Assembly: GCA_963680875.1 (NCBI GenBank)
Contig: OY804579.1
Coordinates: forward strand, 16,135,506 to 16,199,505
Source of the DNA: Bathymodiolus brooksi
Lineage: Eukaryota > Mollusca > Bivalvia > Mytilida > Modiolidae
Direction of reading: 5' to 3'
DNA: 64,000 bases
This document shows, piece by piece, positions 48,284 to 60,769 of the stretch. Both the position numbers and the translations under genes were made by a program. Positions within the stretch are counted from its first letter, which is position 1, and the number at the start of each line of letters is the position of its first letter. The notes under the pieces are model-generated. The model was given only the letters and a program-made list of their open reading frames with translations, was not told where the DNA came from and did no database searches.

Positions 48284-48390
48284 TTCTGATTGGCTTTCAG
48301 TTTTGCCATTTGGCCAATCAAATAATTCGTTGTTGTGTTCTGATTGGCTTTCAGTTTTGCCATTTGGCCAATCAAATAATTCGTTGTTTA
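48284..48390. repeat. Two-copy 54-bp repeat with inverted CCAAT boxes
   Basis: Each unit contains TGATTGGC and, about 20 bp on, its reverse complement GCCAATCA, so each could form a small stem and carries CCAAT boxes (NF-Y type) in both orientations. Confidence 0.7.
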
Positions 48391-48694
48391 ATCAACTCAG
48401 AATTGGTCGTCTGCAGCATAAACAACAATAGCTGCACATGAAGTGGACAGGTTTCCGTCCATAAATGTTTAGCTCTACAATAATGAATATAATGGTTGAT
48501 GCTAGTTTAAGTCATTTGAATCAATGGATCATTGATTGTGTAGAAAAGTGTCAGGATGCTATATTTATTGAAGGCCAAGGAGATGTATGCAGTATAAATA
48601 TAAATAATTAGAACTTGGTAATGTTTTGCTGACATAAAGAAAAACACTTTCTTGGTAAGGTATTAGGTAATAAATCTGTTATTTAATGGTTTCA

Positions 48695-48831
48695 GGTGCA
48701 ATAGATTGGAACATTTGCTCTTTGGTCCTGGGAATGACCAAAGGTTCTATTGAACTCGGCCGATGGCCTCGTGCAATATAATCTTTGGTCATCCCCAGGA
48801 CCTCAGGGCAAATATTTCAGTCTATTGCACC
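48695..48831. repeat. Inverted repeat (MITE-like), arms about 55 bp
   Basis: GGTGCAATAGATTGGAACAT, TTGCTCTTTGGTCCTGGGAA on the left is mirrored by CCCCAGGACCTCAGGGCAAA, TATTTCAGTCTATTGCACC on the right, with some mismatches. Confidence 0.7.
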
Positions 48832-49751
48832 CACAACCATTATATAACTGAATAATAATCCAACTATCATGACCATCAGGGAAATTCATTATTTCTATAT
48901 TAAAGAATTTTTCCATTGCAAAGTCTATGGTGTGACATAAAAGAATGTTTTAAACAAAAAATCATAGATGGTAACCCATCACTGGAAAGACAGCATGGTG
49001 TAATTTAATAGTCATTTTTTTAAACTCTATACCACACCAGATTCTTTAATAGAATAACTCATATTATGTATCTTTTGTTCATGTTGACAAACCAGTATGT
49101 TCTGTTTCTTCCTTTCCTTCCTCTTCCTTTCCATGTATTAATGAATGAATTCTTTTATTTATTTCTTTTCTCCATAGAATCTGCAACAACAAACAACAGA
49201 CATCATTTCTGGTATTGGAACATCATTCTGATCTAGTTATATATTTCACAAAAGTCTTACCAGAAATTTTTTATCCTTAAATTCGTAACTTCTCAACTAT
49301 AGATGTATAGCTATTAACTTTTGGTATTTGTATTTACCTTGATTACTACATACATACGTAACTCTTATCTATTTATCAATATATGTGTTTTACCTTAATA
49401 ATTCACACCATTCTTTTTTTTCTAATTTTTAAGTACATATGCAACAATCGACCAGTCATTCCCAAGGTCTGTCAGACATGTGGCAATGTTGAGTAAAAAT
49501 TGGCTTTGTCCAGTAAAAGGTTGTTCATTAGTAACTGGACAAAATGACCAGTAGGAATCTGAGCACCCCCTCTATGGACTATATGAATGTCCTGTAAACT
49601 TGATGCTGGGTCCAGTGATTTGTACTTTCTTTACTGGACCAAATGTCCATTCAACTTCAATTTACCTTGGCAACCACTGAATCAACATACTGCTTGCCAA
49701 CGATACCACTACAATTTGGCATCTTTCCAAAAATGATAAAAAAAATTAAAT
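48832..49751. other. AT-rich DNA, no gene seen
   Basis: A (CTTCC)n-like patch lies at about 49105-49130. No coding sequence was recognised. Confidence 0.4.
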
Positions 49752-50300
49752 TATATGGGACGAAGTCCCAACTAGGGTAGAAATAGCATATTTTGATTCC
49801 AGATCCATATCACTAATGGATTAAATTCCTTGCACCAGAAATGACGCACCGGAAACCAATACAGGGTTACTGCTGCAGAAATTCGGATGCACAGTAATCT
49901 GGAACTACTTCCGGTTATGAATGTTAAAAAATGATTCAAAATCGCAGTGTGTTCTAGCCCATTAAACATATACCATGGTACTGACAATATCATTAAACAG
50001 AGTTTCATTTCTTCCTCCTCCTGTCTGAAATAATATTTTCTATGAAATTGAGATGTCGAGTACCGGATTATACAACATCAGACTGGGTGCACAGTCTACA
50101 GGAGGGGGCAGGTCCCCGTTTTGGCGAAAAACCTTTAAAAACGATGGAAAATTTTGGTTTGGGTCCCCCTATTTGCCCCCTCTTTTGAGAAAGTCTGGAT
50201 CCGCCCCCGGTCTACTTTGGAAAAAAATTATACGTCCATATATCTGAATTATATTGTTTAAAAAAATTTATTGGACTTCGTCCCAAGTTAGGTAACACCT
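49752..50300. mobile_element. Probable small TIR element
   Basis: 'tatgggacgaagtcccaact' at the left and 'attggacttcgtcccaagtt' at the right are inverted relatives, each itself palindromic. The interior shares 'gtctggatccgc' with about 15610. Boundaries are approximate. Confidence 0.45.
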
Positions 50301-51276
50301 ATTATCATATTATATAGTTGATTTTCAACCTGAAAATTGCATTGTAAGTACAATGACCCATGTGTTAATAGGTATAGTACAGCTGTCAATGATATGAACA
50401 ATGTAGTATACAACCTGTGTTATAATATATAAATATGGTCTTCTTAATATTATATACATAAATGTATTGTGAAAACACAAAGTCATGAGACTTTCTCTTC
50501 CATACACAAATGTATTGTGAAGACAGAAAGTCATGAGACTTTATATTCTATGTACAAATGGATTGTGAAGACACGAAGTCATGTTACTTTTTGTATACTC
50601 TTTCGTGATAGGAAACTTGAGACTAAAGACATGACATTTTGAAGGAAATCTGGGCATTATCAAGTTTCTGTTACAACTTTAGAAAAATGAAGTATATTTC
50701 TGAAAACTTATTTGTCTTGTAAATTATACCTACTAAATCATTTACATAGGTTTCAATAGTAAAACTAGTAAGAATTTCATTATATATCATAGCAGAGTAA
50801 CACACTACAATAGATCTGTCAAGATATATGATTGTATTGATACTGTGACTACAGGATGAAGAACAACAATACAGTACCATTACTACAATATTGTTTCAGA
50901 TGTATAGTTGGATTTTCTCTCATGCTAATCTACATCCATATCACTAGTGATCATCAAGGTTGAAAAATTTGTCCTCATGAATAATTCATGAGTCTATTGC
51001 AGTCAGTGGTAAGTTCAGAAAATGGTAAGGCAATATTAACTATTAAAATCCTATCTTTTAACATCTGTGAAATCAGATCATGGGAAAATTTGAGTGTTGT
51101 TATTTCAGTAAACACTAATTATAAATACAGATTAGTTATGGACCAACCTGAAACAAATGTTGTCTTATAAATGGACCAATGGGTGATGGAAAAACAAATG
51201 AGCATACACATCTATGTGTTACCAACAATGTTATTGTTATACAATCAAGCTGTACATAATGTATTAGAATATTTAC
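50301..51276. other. Downstream intron or flank of the MAP3K gene; no exon seen
   Basis: A weak short duplication ('acaaatg.attgtgaagacac' with 'aaagtcatgagacttt') recurs at 50460-50590. The next kinase-gene exon, expected to begin with the segment after 'IQSQ', was not recognised here. Confidence 0.4.
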
Positions 51277-51385
51277 TTGTGACTGGATGAGTTCTTCATG
51301 ATTTAAGTTGAGTAATTCAGGGGAGATAACTTCCAAACGTGATAATATCTGAGTAAATGATGGTCTGTCTTCTGCTACTTGTGAC
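51277..51385 (-). CDS. MAP3K12/13: DLK/LZK-type MAP3K, exon for end of kinase domain
   Basis: Minus strand, acceptor TATATTTTGTAG, donor CAA|GTAAAT. With the split Trp codon it reads (W)SQVAEDRPSFTQILSRLEVI, then SPELLNLNHEELIQSQ. This is kinase subdomain XI ('CW...p..RPsF.qil.hL') followed by the start of the linker to the leucine-zipper region. In mammalian DLK the equivalent linker reads '...TPQETYFKSQ', and the exon here also ends SQ, in phase 0. The invariant Arg of subdomain XI (EDRPSF) is present. The next exon, for the zipper, was not found in the window. The 28-bp array starts about 65 bp upstream of the acceptor. Confidence 0.9.
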
Positions 51386-51450
51386 CTACAAAATATACAT
51401 AGATTTAAAAATACATTTTGTACAGGTAACAAACGAAAGATCATGTAAAT

Positions 51451-53763
51451 TGCAATTTATTTCTGAACACTCTTTCTAAGCAATTTATTTCTGTACACTT
51501 TCTAAGCAATTTATTTCTGAACACTAAGCAATTTATTTCTGAACACTCTTTCTAAGCAATTTATTTCTGTACACTGTTTCTAAGCAATTTATTTCTGTAC
51601 ACTGTTTCTAAGCAATTTATTTCTGAACACTCTTTCTAAGCAATTTATTTCTGAACACTTTCTAAGCAATTTATTTCTGTACACTTTTTCTAAGCAATTT
51701 ATTTCTGTACACTCTTTCTAAGCAATATATTTCTGTACACTTTTTCTAAGCAATTTATTTCTGTACACTCTTTCTAAGCAATATATTTCTGTACACTTTT
51801 TCTAAGCAATTTATTTCTGTACACTTTTTCTAAGCAATTTATTTCTGTACACTCTTTCTAAGCAATTTATTTCTGTACACTTTTTGTAAGCAATTTATTT
51901 CTGTACACTTTTTCTAAGCAGTTTATTACTGTACACTCTTTCTAAGCAATTTATTTCTGATCACTCTTTCTAAGCAGTTTATTTCTGTACACTTTTTCTA
52001 AGCAATTTATTTCTGTACACTCTTTCTAAGCAATTTATTTCTGTACACTTTTTCTAAGCAATATATTTCTGTACACTCTTTCTAAGCAATATATTTCTGT
52101 ACAATTTTTCTAAGCAATTTATTTCTGCACACTCTTTCTAAGCAATTTATTACTGTACATTATTTCTAAGCAATTTATTTCTGATCACTCTAAGGAGTTT
52201 ATTTTTGTACACTCTTTCTAAGCAATTTATTTCTGAACACTCTTTCTAAGCAATTTATTTCTGTACACTTTTTCTAAGCAATTTATTTCTGTACACTTTT
52301 TCTAAGCAGTTTATTACTGTACACTCTTTCTAAGCAATTTATTTCTGATCACTCTTTCTAAGCAATTTATTTCTGAACACTCTTTCTAAGCAATTTATTT
52401 CTGAACACTCTTTCTAAGCAATTTATTTCTGAACACTCTTTCTAAGCAATTTATTTCTGTACACTTTTTCTAAGCAATTTATTTCTGCACACTCTTTCTA
52501 AGCAATTTATTACTGTACATTATTTCTAAGCAATTTATTTCTGATCACTCTTTCTAAGCAATTTATTTCTGTACACTTTTTCTAAACAATTTATTTCTGT
52601 ACACTCTTTCTAAGCAATTTATTTCTGTACACTCTTTCTAAGCAATTTATTTCTGAACACTCTTTCTAAGCAATTTATTTCTCAACACTCTTTCTAAGCA
52701 ATTTATTTCTCAACACTTTTTCTAAGCAATTTATTTCTGTACACTTTTTCTAAGCAATTTATTTCTGTACACTTTTTCTAAGCAGTTTATTACTGTACAC
52801 TCTTTCTAAGCAATTTATTTCTGATCACTCTTTCTAAGCAATTTATTTCTGAACACTCTTTCTAAGCAATTTATTTCTGAACACTCTTTCTAAGCAATTT
52901 ATTTCTGAACACTCTTTCTAAGCAATTTATTTCTGTACACTTTTTCTAAGCAATTTATTTCTGTACACTCTTTCTAAGCAATTTATTTCTGTACACTTTT
53001 TCTAAGCAATTTATTTCTGCACACTCTTTCTAAGCAATTTATTACTGTACATTATTTCTAAGCAATTTATTTCTGATCACTCTAAGGAGTTTATTTCTGT
53101 ACACTTTTTCTAAACAATTTATTTCTGTACACTCTTTCTAAGCAATTTATTTCTGAACACTCTTTCTAAGCAATTTATTTCTCAACACTCTTTCTAAGCA
53201 ATTTATTTCTCAACACTCTTTCTAAGCAATTTATTTCTGTACACTTTTTCTAAGCAATTTATTTCTGTACACTTTTTCTAAGCAGTTTATTACTGTACAC
53301 TCTTTCTAAGCAATATATTTCTGTACACTTTTTCTAAGCAATTTATTTCTGTACACTCTTTCTAAGCAATTTATTTCTGTACACTCTTTCTAAGCAATAT
53401 ATTTCTGTACACTTTTTCTAAGCAATTTATTTCTCTACACTCTTTCTAAGCAATTTACTTCTGTACACTCTTTCTAAGCAATTTATTTCTGTACACTTTT
53501 TCTAAGCAATTTATTTCTCAACACTCTTTCTAAGCAATTTATTACTGTACACTCTTTCTAAGCCATTTATTTCTGTACACTCTTTCTAAGCCATTTATTA
53601 ATGTACACTTTTTCAATGCAATTTGTTTTTGTACACTCTTTCTAAGTAATTTATTTCTGTACACTCTTTCTAAGCCATTTATTACTGTACACTTTTTATA
53701 TGCAATTTATTTCTGTACACTCTTTCTAAGCAATTTATTACTGTACATTATTTCTAAGCAATT
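51451..53763. repeat. 28-bp tandem array, about 82 copies, intronic
   Basis: The unit TTTCTAAGCAATTTATTTCT then GTACACTC varies at GTACAC/GAACAC/GATCAC/CAACAC and CTCTTT/TTTTTT. A rare short unit (CACTCTAAGGAG) recurs near 52190 and 53082, suggesting a block duplication of about 0.9 kb. It lies in the MAP3K intron between exons 54033-54191 and 51277-51385. Confidence 0.95.
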
Positions 53764-54032
53764 AAATACCGTATCCATGACAGATATAAAAATATAGCAA
53801 GTGACTTTGGAACAAGTACTGTCCAGAGATTATTTACATGCTTAACCTACAAACAACTGAAATGTATTTATTAATTTAGACTATCAGTTTTTGCTTTTGA
53901 ATTGGGTCACTCCATTTTATAATATACTGACAACACTGGCCATTTTCTTGGCCATATCCTAAAAGCAAATCTAACTGTTGCATAATGTATGAAATCCCAA
54001 TATAAAATTTGTTTATTTAATACACTACCTAC

Positions 54033-54191
54033 CAACATTGTTTAATAAGGAGCTTAAATCCTTCAGGGCAGGTTGAAGGGATGGGCAATTGCAAGCTTTT
54101 AGAACCAACACCCCAAATGACCGCTGATGAATCTAGGTTTATGAATGGTATCTCTCCCGTAATTATTTCCCATAGTACAACTCCATATGAC
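54033..54191 (-). CDS. MAP3K12/13: DLK/LZK-type MAP3K, exon for kinase subdomains IX-X
   Basis: Minus strand, acceptor CTAATTGTAG, donor TTG|GTAGGT, 159 bp. Reads (W)[18 protein letters not shown], then [20 protein letters not shown], then [15 protein letters not shown]. This is the alpha-F to alpha-H part of the kinase C-lobe. 'SSAVIWGVG', 'GEIPF' and the Pro-rich 'LPIPSTCP' loop are hallmarks of the DLK/LZK branch. It enters with one base and leaves with two, fitting the exons on both sides. Its first roughly 20 bp and its acceptor are repeated about 30 times in the array immediately upstream (see findings). Confidence 0.95.
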
Positions 54192-55690
54192 CTACAATTA
54201 GAAAAAACATTACATGTTTATTATAATACAACTCTATATGACCTACAATTAGAAAAACATTACATGTTTATTATAATACAACTCCATATGACCTACAATT
54301 AGAAAAAACATTACATGTTAATTATAATACAACTCTATATGACCTACAATTAGAAAAACATTACATGTTTATTATAAGACAACTCCATATGACCTACAAC
54401 TAGAAAAACATTACATGTTTATTATAATACAACTCCATATGATCTACAATTAGAAAAACATTATATGTTTATTATAATACAACTCTATATGACCTACAAT
54501 TAGAAAAAGATTAAATGTTTATTATAAGACAACTCCATATGACCTACAATTAGAAAAACATTACATGTTTATTATAATACAACTCTATATGACCTACAAT
54601 TAGAAAAACATTACATGTTTATTATAATACAACTCCATATGATCTACAATTAGATAAACATTACATGTTTATTATAATACAACTCCATATGACCTACAAT
54701 TAGAAAAACATTACATGTTTATTATAATACAACTCCATATGATCTACAATTAGAAAAACATTACATGTTTATTATAATACAACTCAATATGACCAACAAT
54801 TAGAAATACGTTACATGTTTATTATAATACAACTCAATATGACCTACAATTAGAAAATACATTACATGTTTATTATAATACAACTCCATATGACCTACAA
54901 TTAGAAAAAAAACATTATACGTTTATTATAATACAACTTCATATGAACTACAATAGCAAAACATTATATGTTTATTATAATACAACTCCATATGATCTAC
55001 AATAGAAAAACATTACATGATTATTATAATACAACTCCATATGACCTACAATTAGAAAAACATTACATGTTTATTGTAATACAACTCCATATGACCTACA
55101 ATTAGAAAAACATTACATGTTTATTATAATACAACTCTATATGACCTACAATTAGAAAAACATTACATGTTTATTATAATACAACTCCATATGATCTACA
55201 ATTAGAAAAACATTGCATGTTTATTATAATACAACTCAATATGACCAACAATTGGAAATACGTTACATGTTTATTATAATACAACTCAATATGACCTACA
55301 ATTAGAAAATACATTACATGTTTATTATAATACAACTCCATATGACCTACAATTAGAAATACGTTACATGTTTATTATAATACAACTCAATATGACCTAC
55401 AATTAGAAAATACATTACATGTTTATTATGATACAACTCCATATGACCTACAATTAGAAATACATTACATGTTTATTATAATACAACTCCATATGACCTA
55501 CAATTAGAAAAAAAAACCAAACAAAACATTATACGTTTATTATAATACAACTTCATATGAACTACAATAGCAAAACATTATATGTTTATTATAATACAAC
55601 TCCATATGAACTACAATAGCAAAACATTATATGTTTATTATAATACAACTCCATATGACCTACAATTAGAAAAAACATTAAATGTTTATT
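54192..55690. repeat. 50-bp tandem array containing copies of the exon's 3' splice site
   Basis: The unit (plus strand) is TACAACTCCATATGACCTAC, AATTAGAAAAACATTACATG, TTTATTATAA, about 30 copies, with TCTATATG and TCAATATG variants. On the gene's strand every unit includes CTAATTGTAG followed by GTCATATGGAGTTGTA, the authentic acceptor and the first codons of the exon at 54191. The last unit merges without a break into the real exon. The array is intronic, between exons 57493-57651 and 54033-54191. Confidence 0.95.
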
Positions 55691-57492
55691 ATATGAAAGT
55701 AAAATGAATACTTAATGCTCATTTGAACACCTATCACTCACCTGGTTATCATTGCTTTAAGAAAAAATTTCCAAACAAAGAACTACGCAGATTGAGGCAT
55801 GATACGACAGCAGCATGTCGACATGGGAAAGTTGAACAAGTGCATGATAAAAGCAAGTGTAAACACAGTATTTTGCTTGAAACAGTAAGTTGCTGGACAC
55901 AATAATTTGTTGAACACAGCAATATGATGGGAATAGTAATTTGGTGGACACAGTGTATGTTAGACATTTGTCTTGTTTTACTATTTCAAGTGTTAACGTA
56001 ATATGAAAGGCAAATATCGTGGAATTTTTGGATTAAATATTTTCACTTAATTTTAACTAAAATCAACTGCATAACATTAAAAATCCGCTCAAAAGCAGAT
56101 TTTAAGAGCAAATCGCCAAATATTTGACAGCAGATAATCTGTTTTCCAGTACAGTAATGTAAATGATATGCACAAGATTTGAACTCTTTCGGGGAGATTA
56201 GCGCTCATGTGCAATGTTCAGTTGATTAGAAAAAATATATATATATATTCCGTGTGTACCACATAAGAATAATTGCGAAAAAAAAATTGGTTCACACAAC
56301 ATGAAACAGACAGATTCCTCAATAATCATTGTCAGGAATGTATGCGTGCTTACCCCAGCATCCAAGATTGTTTATCTTTTCTTCATGAGGTCATGATCGG
56401 CCATCATCGGACCAAAACTTTTCTTCACGAGGTTATAATCGGCAATCATCGGAACAAAACAACCGAAAGTTAATCAGTCTCCACAATAATGGCAAGGACG
56501 ATAAACATGCACATGGATTTGCATATTTCTAGTTGTTGGGAACATATTTCGACTTGAAACATGCATGAATAGCTTAGTAAAGGTACCACCGTATTTCAAA
56601 TTGAATTTTCAGGGGGAAATTTTCTTCACCCAAAACTGGTGTAATATTACTTTAAATATGCCTATCCAAATGCGAAATTTCAGAATTTAGGCTCCCAGAC
56701 CCCTCTTTAAAATAAAATAGCCATATTTGTTATGGGCCATCAATAATAAGCCAAATATATGATCATTTTGCAAAACACTGCACTTAAAATTGGATGAAAA
56801 ATAAGAAGTTCAAATTCTGGAATTCAGCATTTGTTGGCCCCATTCAGATGAGTTTATCTCCGAAACCATAACAGATAGAGGAATTCGTTCAACATACTAT
56901 CGTAACCTCTCAGCTCAATAAATTCAAAGAAAGAAATTCCCAACAATATGATCAAATTTTAGTGACAAATAAAAATTCTACATTCCTTCTAAAACATGTG
57001 AAATTTCAGAATTTGAGTCCTTTTTAAACCTCAATAAGAAATAAAATACCAACATTCTCTATGGCCCATCAATAAACCATTAAGAAGACTATTTTACAAA
57101 AACCTGCATTAAAATTGGATGAAAAACAAAAGTTTTTTTGGGGGGAGGGGGTATGTACCAACCCTTGTTATATCCCTCAGTATCAAATATTAACATAAGC
57201 TGCATTAAAAGTCACAGCATTTTGTGGAAATTAAAATATTTAAGAGTTATTCTTAATTATACAATGTATTAAGAGAAATATTGTGATCACGATATCCATT
57301 ACTTCTTCAGCAATCCCCCCAGCCCCTAGCCGTCATGGCTGTGATCGTATGATAATTAAATATACAACACTTAGACCCCCAAACACTTGGACTCCACAGA
57401 CCCTGTGGTCTTCATTCTTAAAAATGTTTATCAACTGATAATACTTTTTTTTATTACCTTTTTAAATGTGTTAATATATAATAATTATTTAC
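55691..57492. other. MAP3K intron, no exon seen
   Basis: Contains an (AT)n run near 56238 and a two-copy 36-bp repeat at about 56380-56465 (TTCATGAGGTCATGATCGGC and TTCACGAGGTTATAATCGGC). No conserved coding sequence was recognised. Confidence 0.5.
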
Positions 57493-57651
57493 CATATATC
57501 AATTTTCTCTGAACATCTTTCATTTCGGATAATCTCGGGAGCCATCCAAGCCACTGTTCCAGCAAATGACATCTTTCTACTATCATCATTCATGAGTTTA
57601 CTTACACTGAAATCTGAGATCTTAGCAATGAAATCCCTTGCTAGTAAAACA
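57493..57651 (-). CDS. MAP3K12/13: DLK/LZK-type MAP3K, activation-segment exon (DFS variant)
   Basis: Minus strand, acceptor TATTTACAG, donor ATATG|GTAAAT, 159 bp. Reads (N)[18 protein letters not shown], then [20 protein letters not shown], then [14 protein letters not shown](W). It holds the metal-binding motif of subdomain VII, the activation loop, and the APE motif. '[14 protein letters not shown]' is nearly diagnostic for DLK/LZK. The metal motif is DFS (GAT TTC AGT) rather than DFG; the Asp itself is present. Phases (one base in, two out) fit both neighbouring exons. Confidence 0.95.
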
Positions 57652-57839
57652 CTGTAAATATAAAATAGAATAGACTATATCTTATGAGATAAAATACAAT
57701 TCTACAGAATTTTATTGATGTGTAAACATTAACAAGTAAAAAGTTGACACAGTCAACAGATAGCATTAGATATTTATTTGCAACATATCTGAAAAATGAG
57801 AGCAATTAAGATCTAATTTTAATTAATTTGTGACAATTT

Positions 57840-58140
57840 TTCTTCATTGTATTACCACAGGGTCTAATGCTAAAATTTTGTCATGCGATGGTGGCCAATT
57901 TGATTTCTGATCAATACAATAACAATTCCAGGAACATACCACCTAAGTTTGCTATCAAATGTTTAAGAAAGTTTATGAATATTTCAGCCAATCAGAAAGT
58001 ATAAATGGCCTATCAGCTATGTTGAAATTTATATAAAATATTGAGGACCTCCCAAATACAATTTCTACCATGATTAGTTCCAGTTAGGCCAGTAGTTTGT
58101 AAGAAAGAGATTGAGATGTAAATGCTAATTAAAGCTAGTT
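57840..58140 (+). repeat. Degraded copy of the 45765 dispersed repeat
   Basis: Shares 'ccacagggtctaatgctaaa', 'gatggtggcca' and 'atttcagccaatcagaaa' with the internal units of the larger copy, with many substitutions. Confidence 0.5.
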
Positions 58141-58255
58141 GCTTTTGAGAAAACGTTTTTAATCATTATACTCATGTTACATAAGTCTGACTCGTCATAG
58201 GTAAATTACATTGGACATTTAATAACTTTGCAAGCACCAGTAAATTAACTTGACA

Positions 58256-59042
58256 CAGAGCTCCAGATAATTTTCAAGTCCAAAGGGTAATTACCCCCTA
58301 CTTTTGAAAATGATGGGTATTTGCCTATTTCCTTTGCACTGTTGTACTCTCTACTTCAGAAAAGATTGCTTACATGTACACTTTTAAAATTATGTTTGAC
58401 ACAAGTGTTATTCAATAAACGCAGGATGCAAGTGAAATGTATATCTCTGTTTAATTTGACACGATTGTGTCATGTTTATTAATAAAATGTTGTAAATATT
58501 TTGTTCTGTGTTTACTTTATATAACTGACACCATACCCCGACAAGCTGTTTGCATAAGTACTACATTAAAATACAATAGAAGTTTAGAAAAACATGTTCT
58601 TGCTCATTTTCAATGAACAACGTGTTCCCAAATTTACTTTCGTTTTAGTTCTTACTTATTACGTAAACCACTCCTTATAAGGAGCATCGCATTTATTTAT
58701 AATATTGACCGCGATTGGATGATTTATCGTAAACATCCAATCAGATCTCTTTTGACATCGATGCTTAAAAGCAAACATTCGGTACCCCTCGGATGTATAC
58801 GCTCTCTCCTTCGAAAAGTATAAAGGGAAGTAAGTACGGGGAATTTCTCAAAGACAAAAATGTATTGTTAATGTACACGACTGTATTATCGTTAACAGCG
58901 TACATGTACGCCCCCGAATTTGGAAAGTTTGCTTACACAGCAATATGTATGCGTAATTGTACACTCTGATCTGATAATACATGAGTTTTTACTCGTTTTT
59001 ATAGCGTAAAAAACGCAAATACGCAGCTTATCTGGAGCTCTG
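58256..59042. mobile_element. hAT-like MITE, 0.8 kb
   Basis: The ends CAGAGCTCCAGATAA and TTATCTGGAGCTCTG are exact inverted repeats, a CAGRG-type terminus typical of hAT elements. TTGAC occurs next to both ends. There is no transposase inside. Intronic to the MAP3K gene. Confidence 0.7.
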
Positions 59043-59135
59043 TTGACTTATCAGATATTTGGAATTAACCTACTGCGTATTCAGTATTATTCGTGATATA
59101 CCAATTTTCATGAATTTCGTTGATAGTATCAAGCC

Positions 59136-60125
59136 AAGGATTTGTATAGTAGAAAGGATATAAATCTCGCGAGATTTAACATAGATTGTATGTAAGTATG
59201 TTGCGTGGCGAGAACAAGTGAGATTACCCATAGTGCAATTTGTTGACGATGTGCATGCCTTGATTAATGGTGGAAATTTTTAATCGCTTCAACATTTTAA
59301 ACCAGTATTTGTAAATATATAAAACCATAATTACAGGTATAAAGTGAAAATATTTGTCCTAAATACCAATCATTAATAAAGTATCGACTTTTTGTAGATG
59401 TATCGCCCATATTTCATCAATAATTGACATTAATCGATTTGCCCTTTTGACCTTCATAATCCTGCCTATTATGGGCGGTCAAGACTCGAATTTAAATTTC
59501 AAACTCCTCTCTTCTCTCATCATACCGAATATTGAAGCGGAGCCATCATTTTTGTGATAATATAAATATTTTTCAAGATTTTTATTGAAAACAGTGCTCC
59601 CGATTTGTATTTATTAAGGATTGTTTACCATCATTTGTCAAAATGGCGGCGTTCTGAGTGGAAATGGGGGTGGCCTATTTAGAAATCAATAAACTTCCTT
59701 GTTTACATGAAATCGACATACCAAAGTGTATAAATGTGTAGTTTTAGAGTGTATTCGATATATAGAACAAAACTTAGCGTGATTGGTTGCTTTGTTTTAT
59801 CATTTTTAATACAATGTATGTTTTAGATGTATGAAACTCTACTATACTTTTTTTTATTTTACGTGTATGAGGGGTGATACAGAAAAAATCAAAAAAACTT
59901 TTCCTTTGAACCTATATCGGCAAATCCAAGGATTGTTTTGTGTAGTGTAGTATATAGACGATGTATAACACGAACTTTGGTGTAATTGGTTGATTTTCCT
60001 ACGAATTCTCAAGGCATTACAAAAGGAATGAATTACTTTTTGTTCTGTTGTAGCATAAAACTTCGCCACGCGAGATAAAGTGAGAAAATACGAGATTCAA
60101 ATCCTTTCTACTATACAAATCCTTG
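59136..60125. mobile_element. TIR element, 1.0 kb, probable 8-bp TSD
   Basis: The inverted ends AAGGATTTGTATAGTAGAAA, GGAT continue with ATCTCG motifs. The flanks ATCAAGCC and ATCAAACC match at 7 of 8 positions, as expected for hAT. It contains short ORFs only. Intronic to the MAP3K gene. Confidence 0.7.
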
Positions 60126-60499
60126 ATCAAACCACGAAATAAAAAAATTCAACAAATATTTGTGTATTGACTATAGAAGAACAGAATCCACAAATTTACA
60201 CAGCCACGAAAATACAATTTTTCCTCAAACCATGGAAATTGGGATCCACGAGTTTAAATGAATTCACAGAAATTCAAAACAAAGAGGTTCAACTGTACAT
60301 TTTTTGTATATAACAGTAATGTATTTTAAAAATGGCTGTCAGGTTTTTCTTAGCAACTGAAATTAACATACATTATTTAATCATGTTGGTGAATATAGCC
60401 ATTTTATTATATGAGATATCAACTTTAACCCTCCACCTTGAGGTAATGAGGGTCAGCTGGAGTTATTGATTTGTGCTTTCAGTCGATGCTGCCAATATA

Positions 60500-60769
60500 T
60501 ACTATTGCGACTTGCTTAGGTAATTTGAGGTCCATTTGTATAATTTGAGGTCCATGTGTATAATTTGAGGACCATGCATATAATTTGTGGTCAATGTGTA
60601 TAATTTTGTGGGTACTGCTGTGACTTACTTAGGTGATTTGAGGTCCCTGTGTATAATTGTGTGGGTACTGCTGTGACTTACTTAGGTGATTTGAGGTCCC
60701 TGTGTATAATTTGTGGTCCCTGTGTATAATTTGAGGTCCCTCTGTATAATTTTGAAGGTGTGGACTTAC
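60500..60769. repeat. Tandem copies of the HRD-exon end and its donor site
   Basis: Directly downstream (in gene sense) of the exon ending at 60770 are about three larger units, of which the two best-preserved reproduce the exon's last codons plus GTAAGTC. Within them a 20-bp sub-unit (TAATTTGAGGTCCATGTGTA on the plus strand) is further repeated. On the gene strand these read ATTATACACAGGGACCTC, then AAATCACCTAA|GTAAGT, against the real exon's CTTATACACAGGGACCTA, then AAATCTCCAAA|GTAAGT. Confidence 0.85.
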
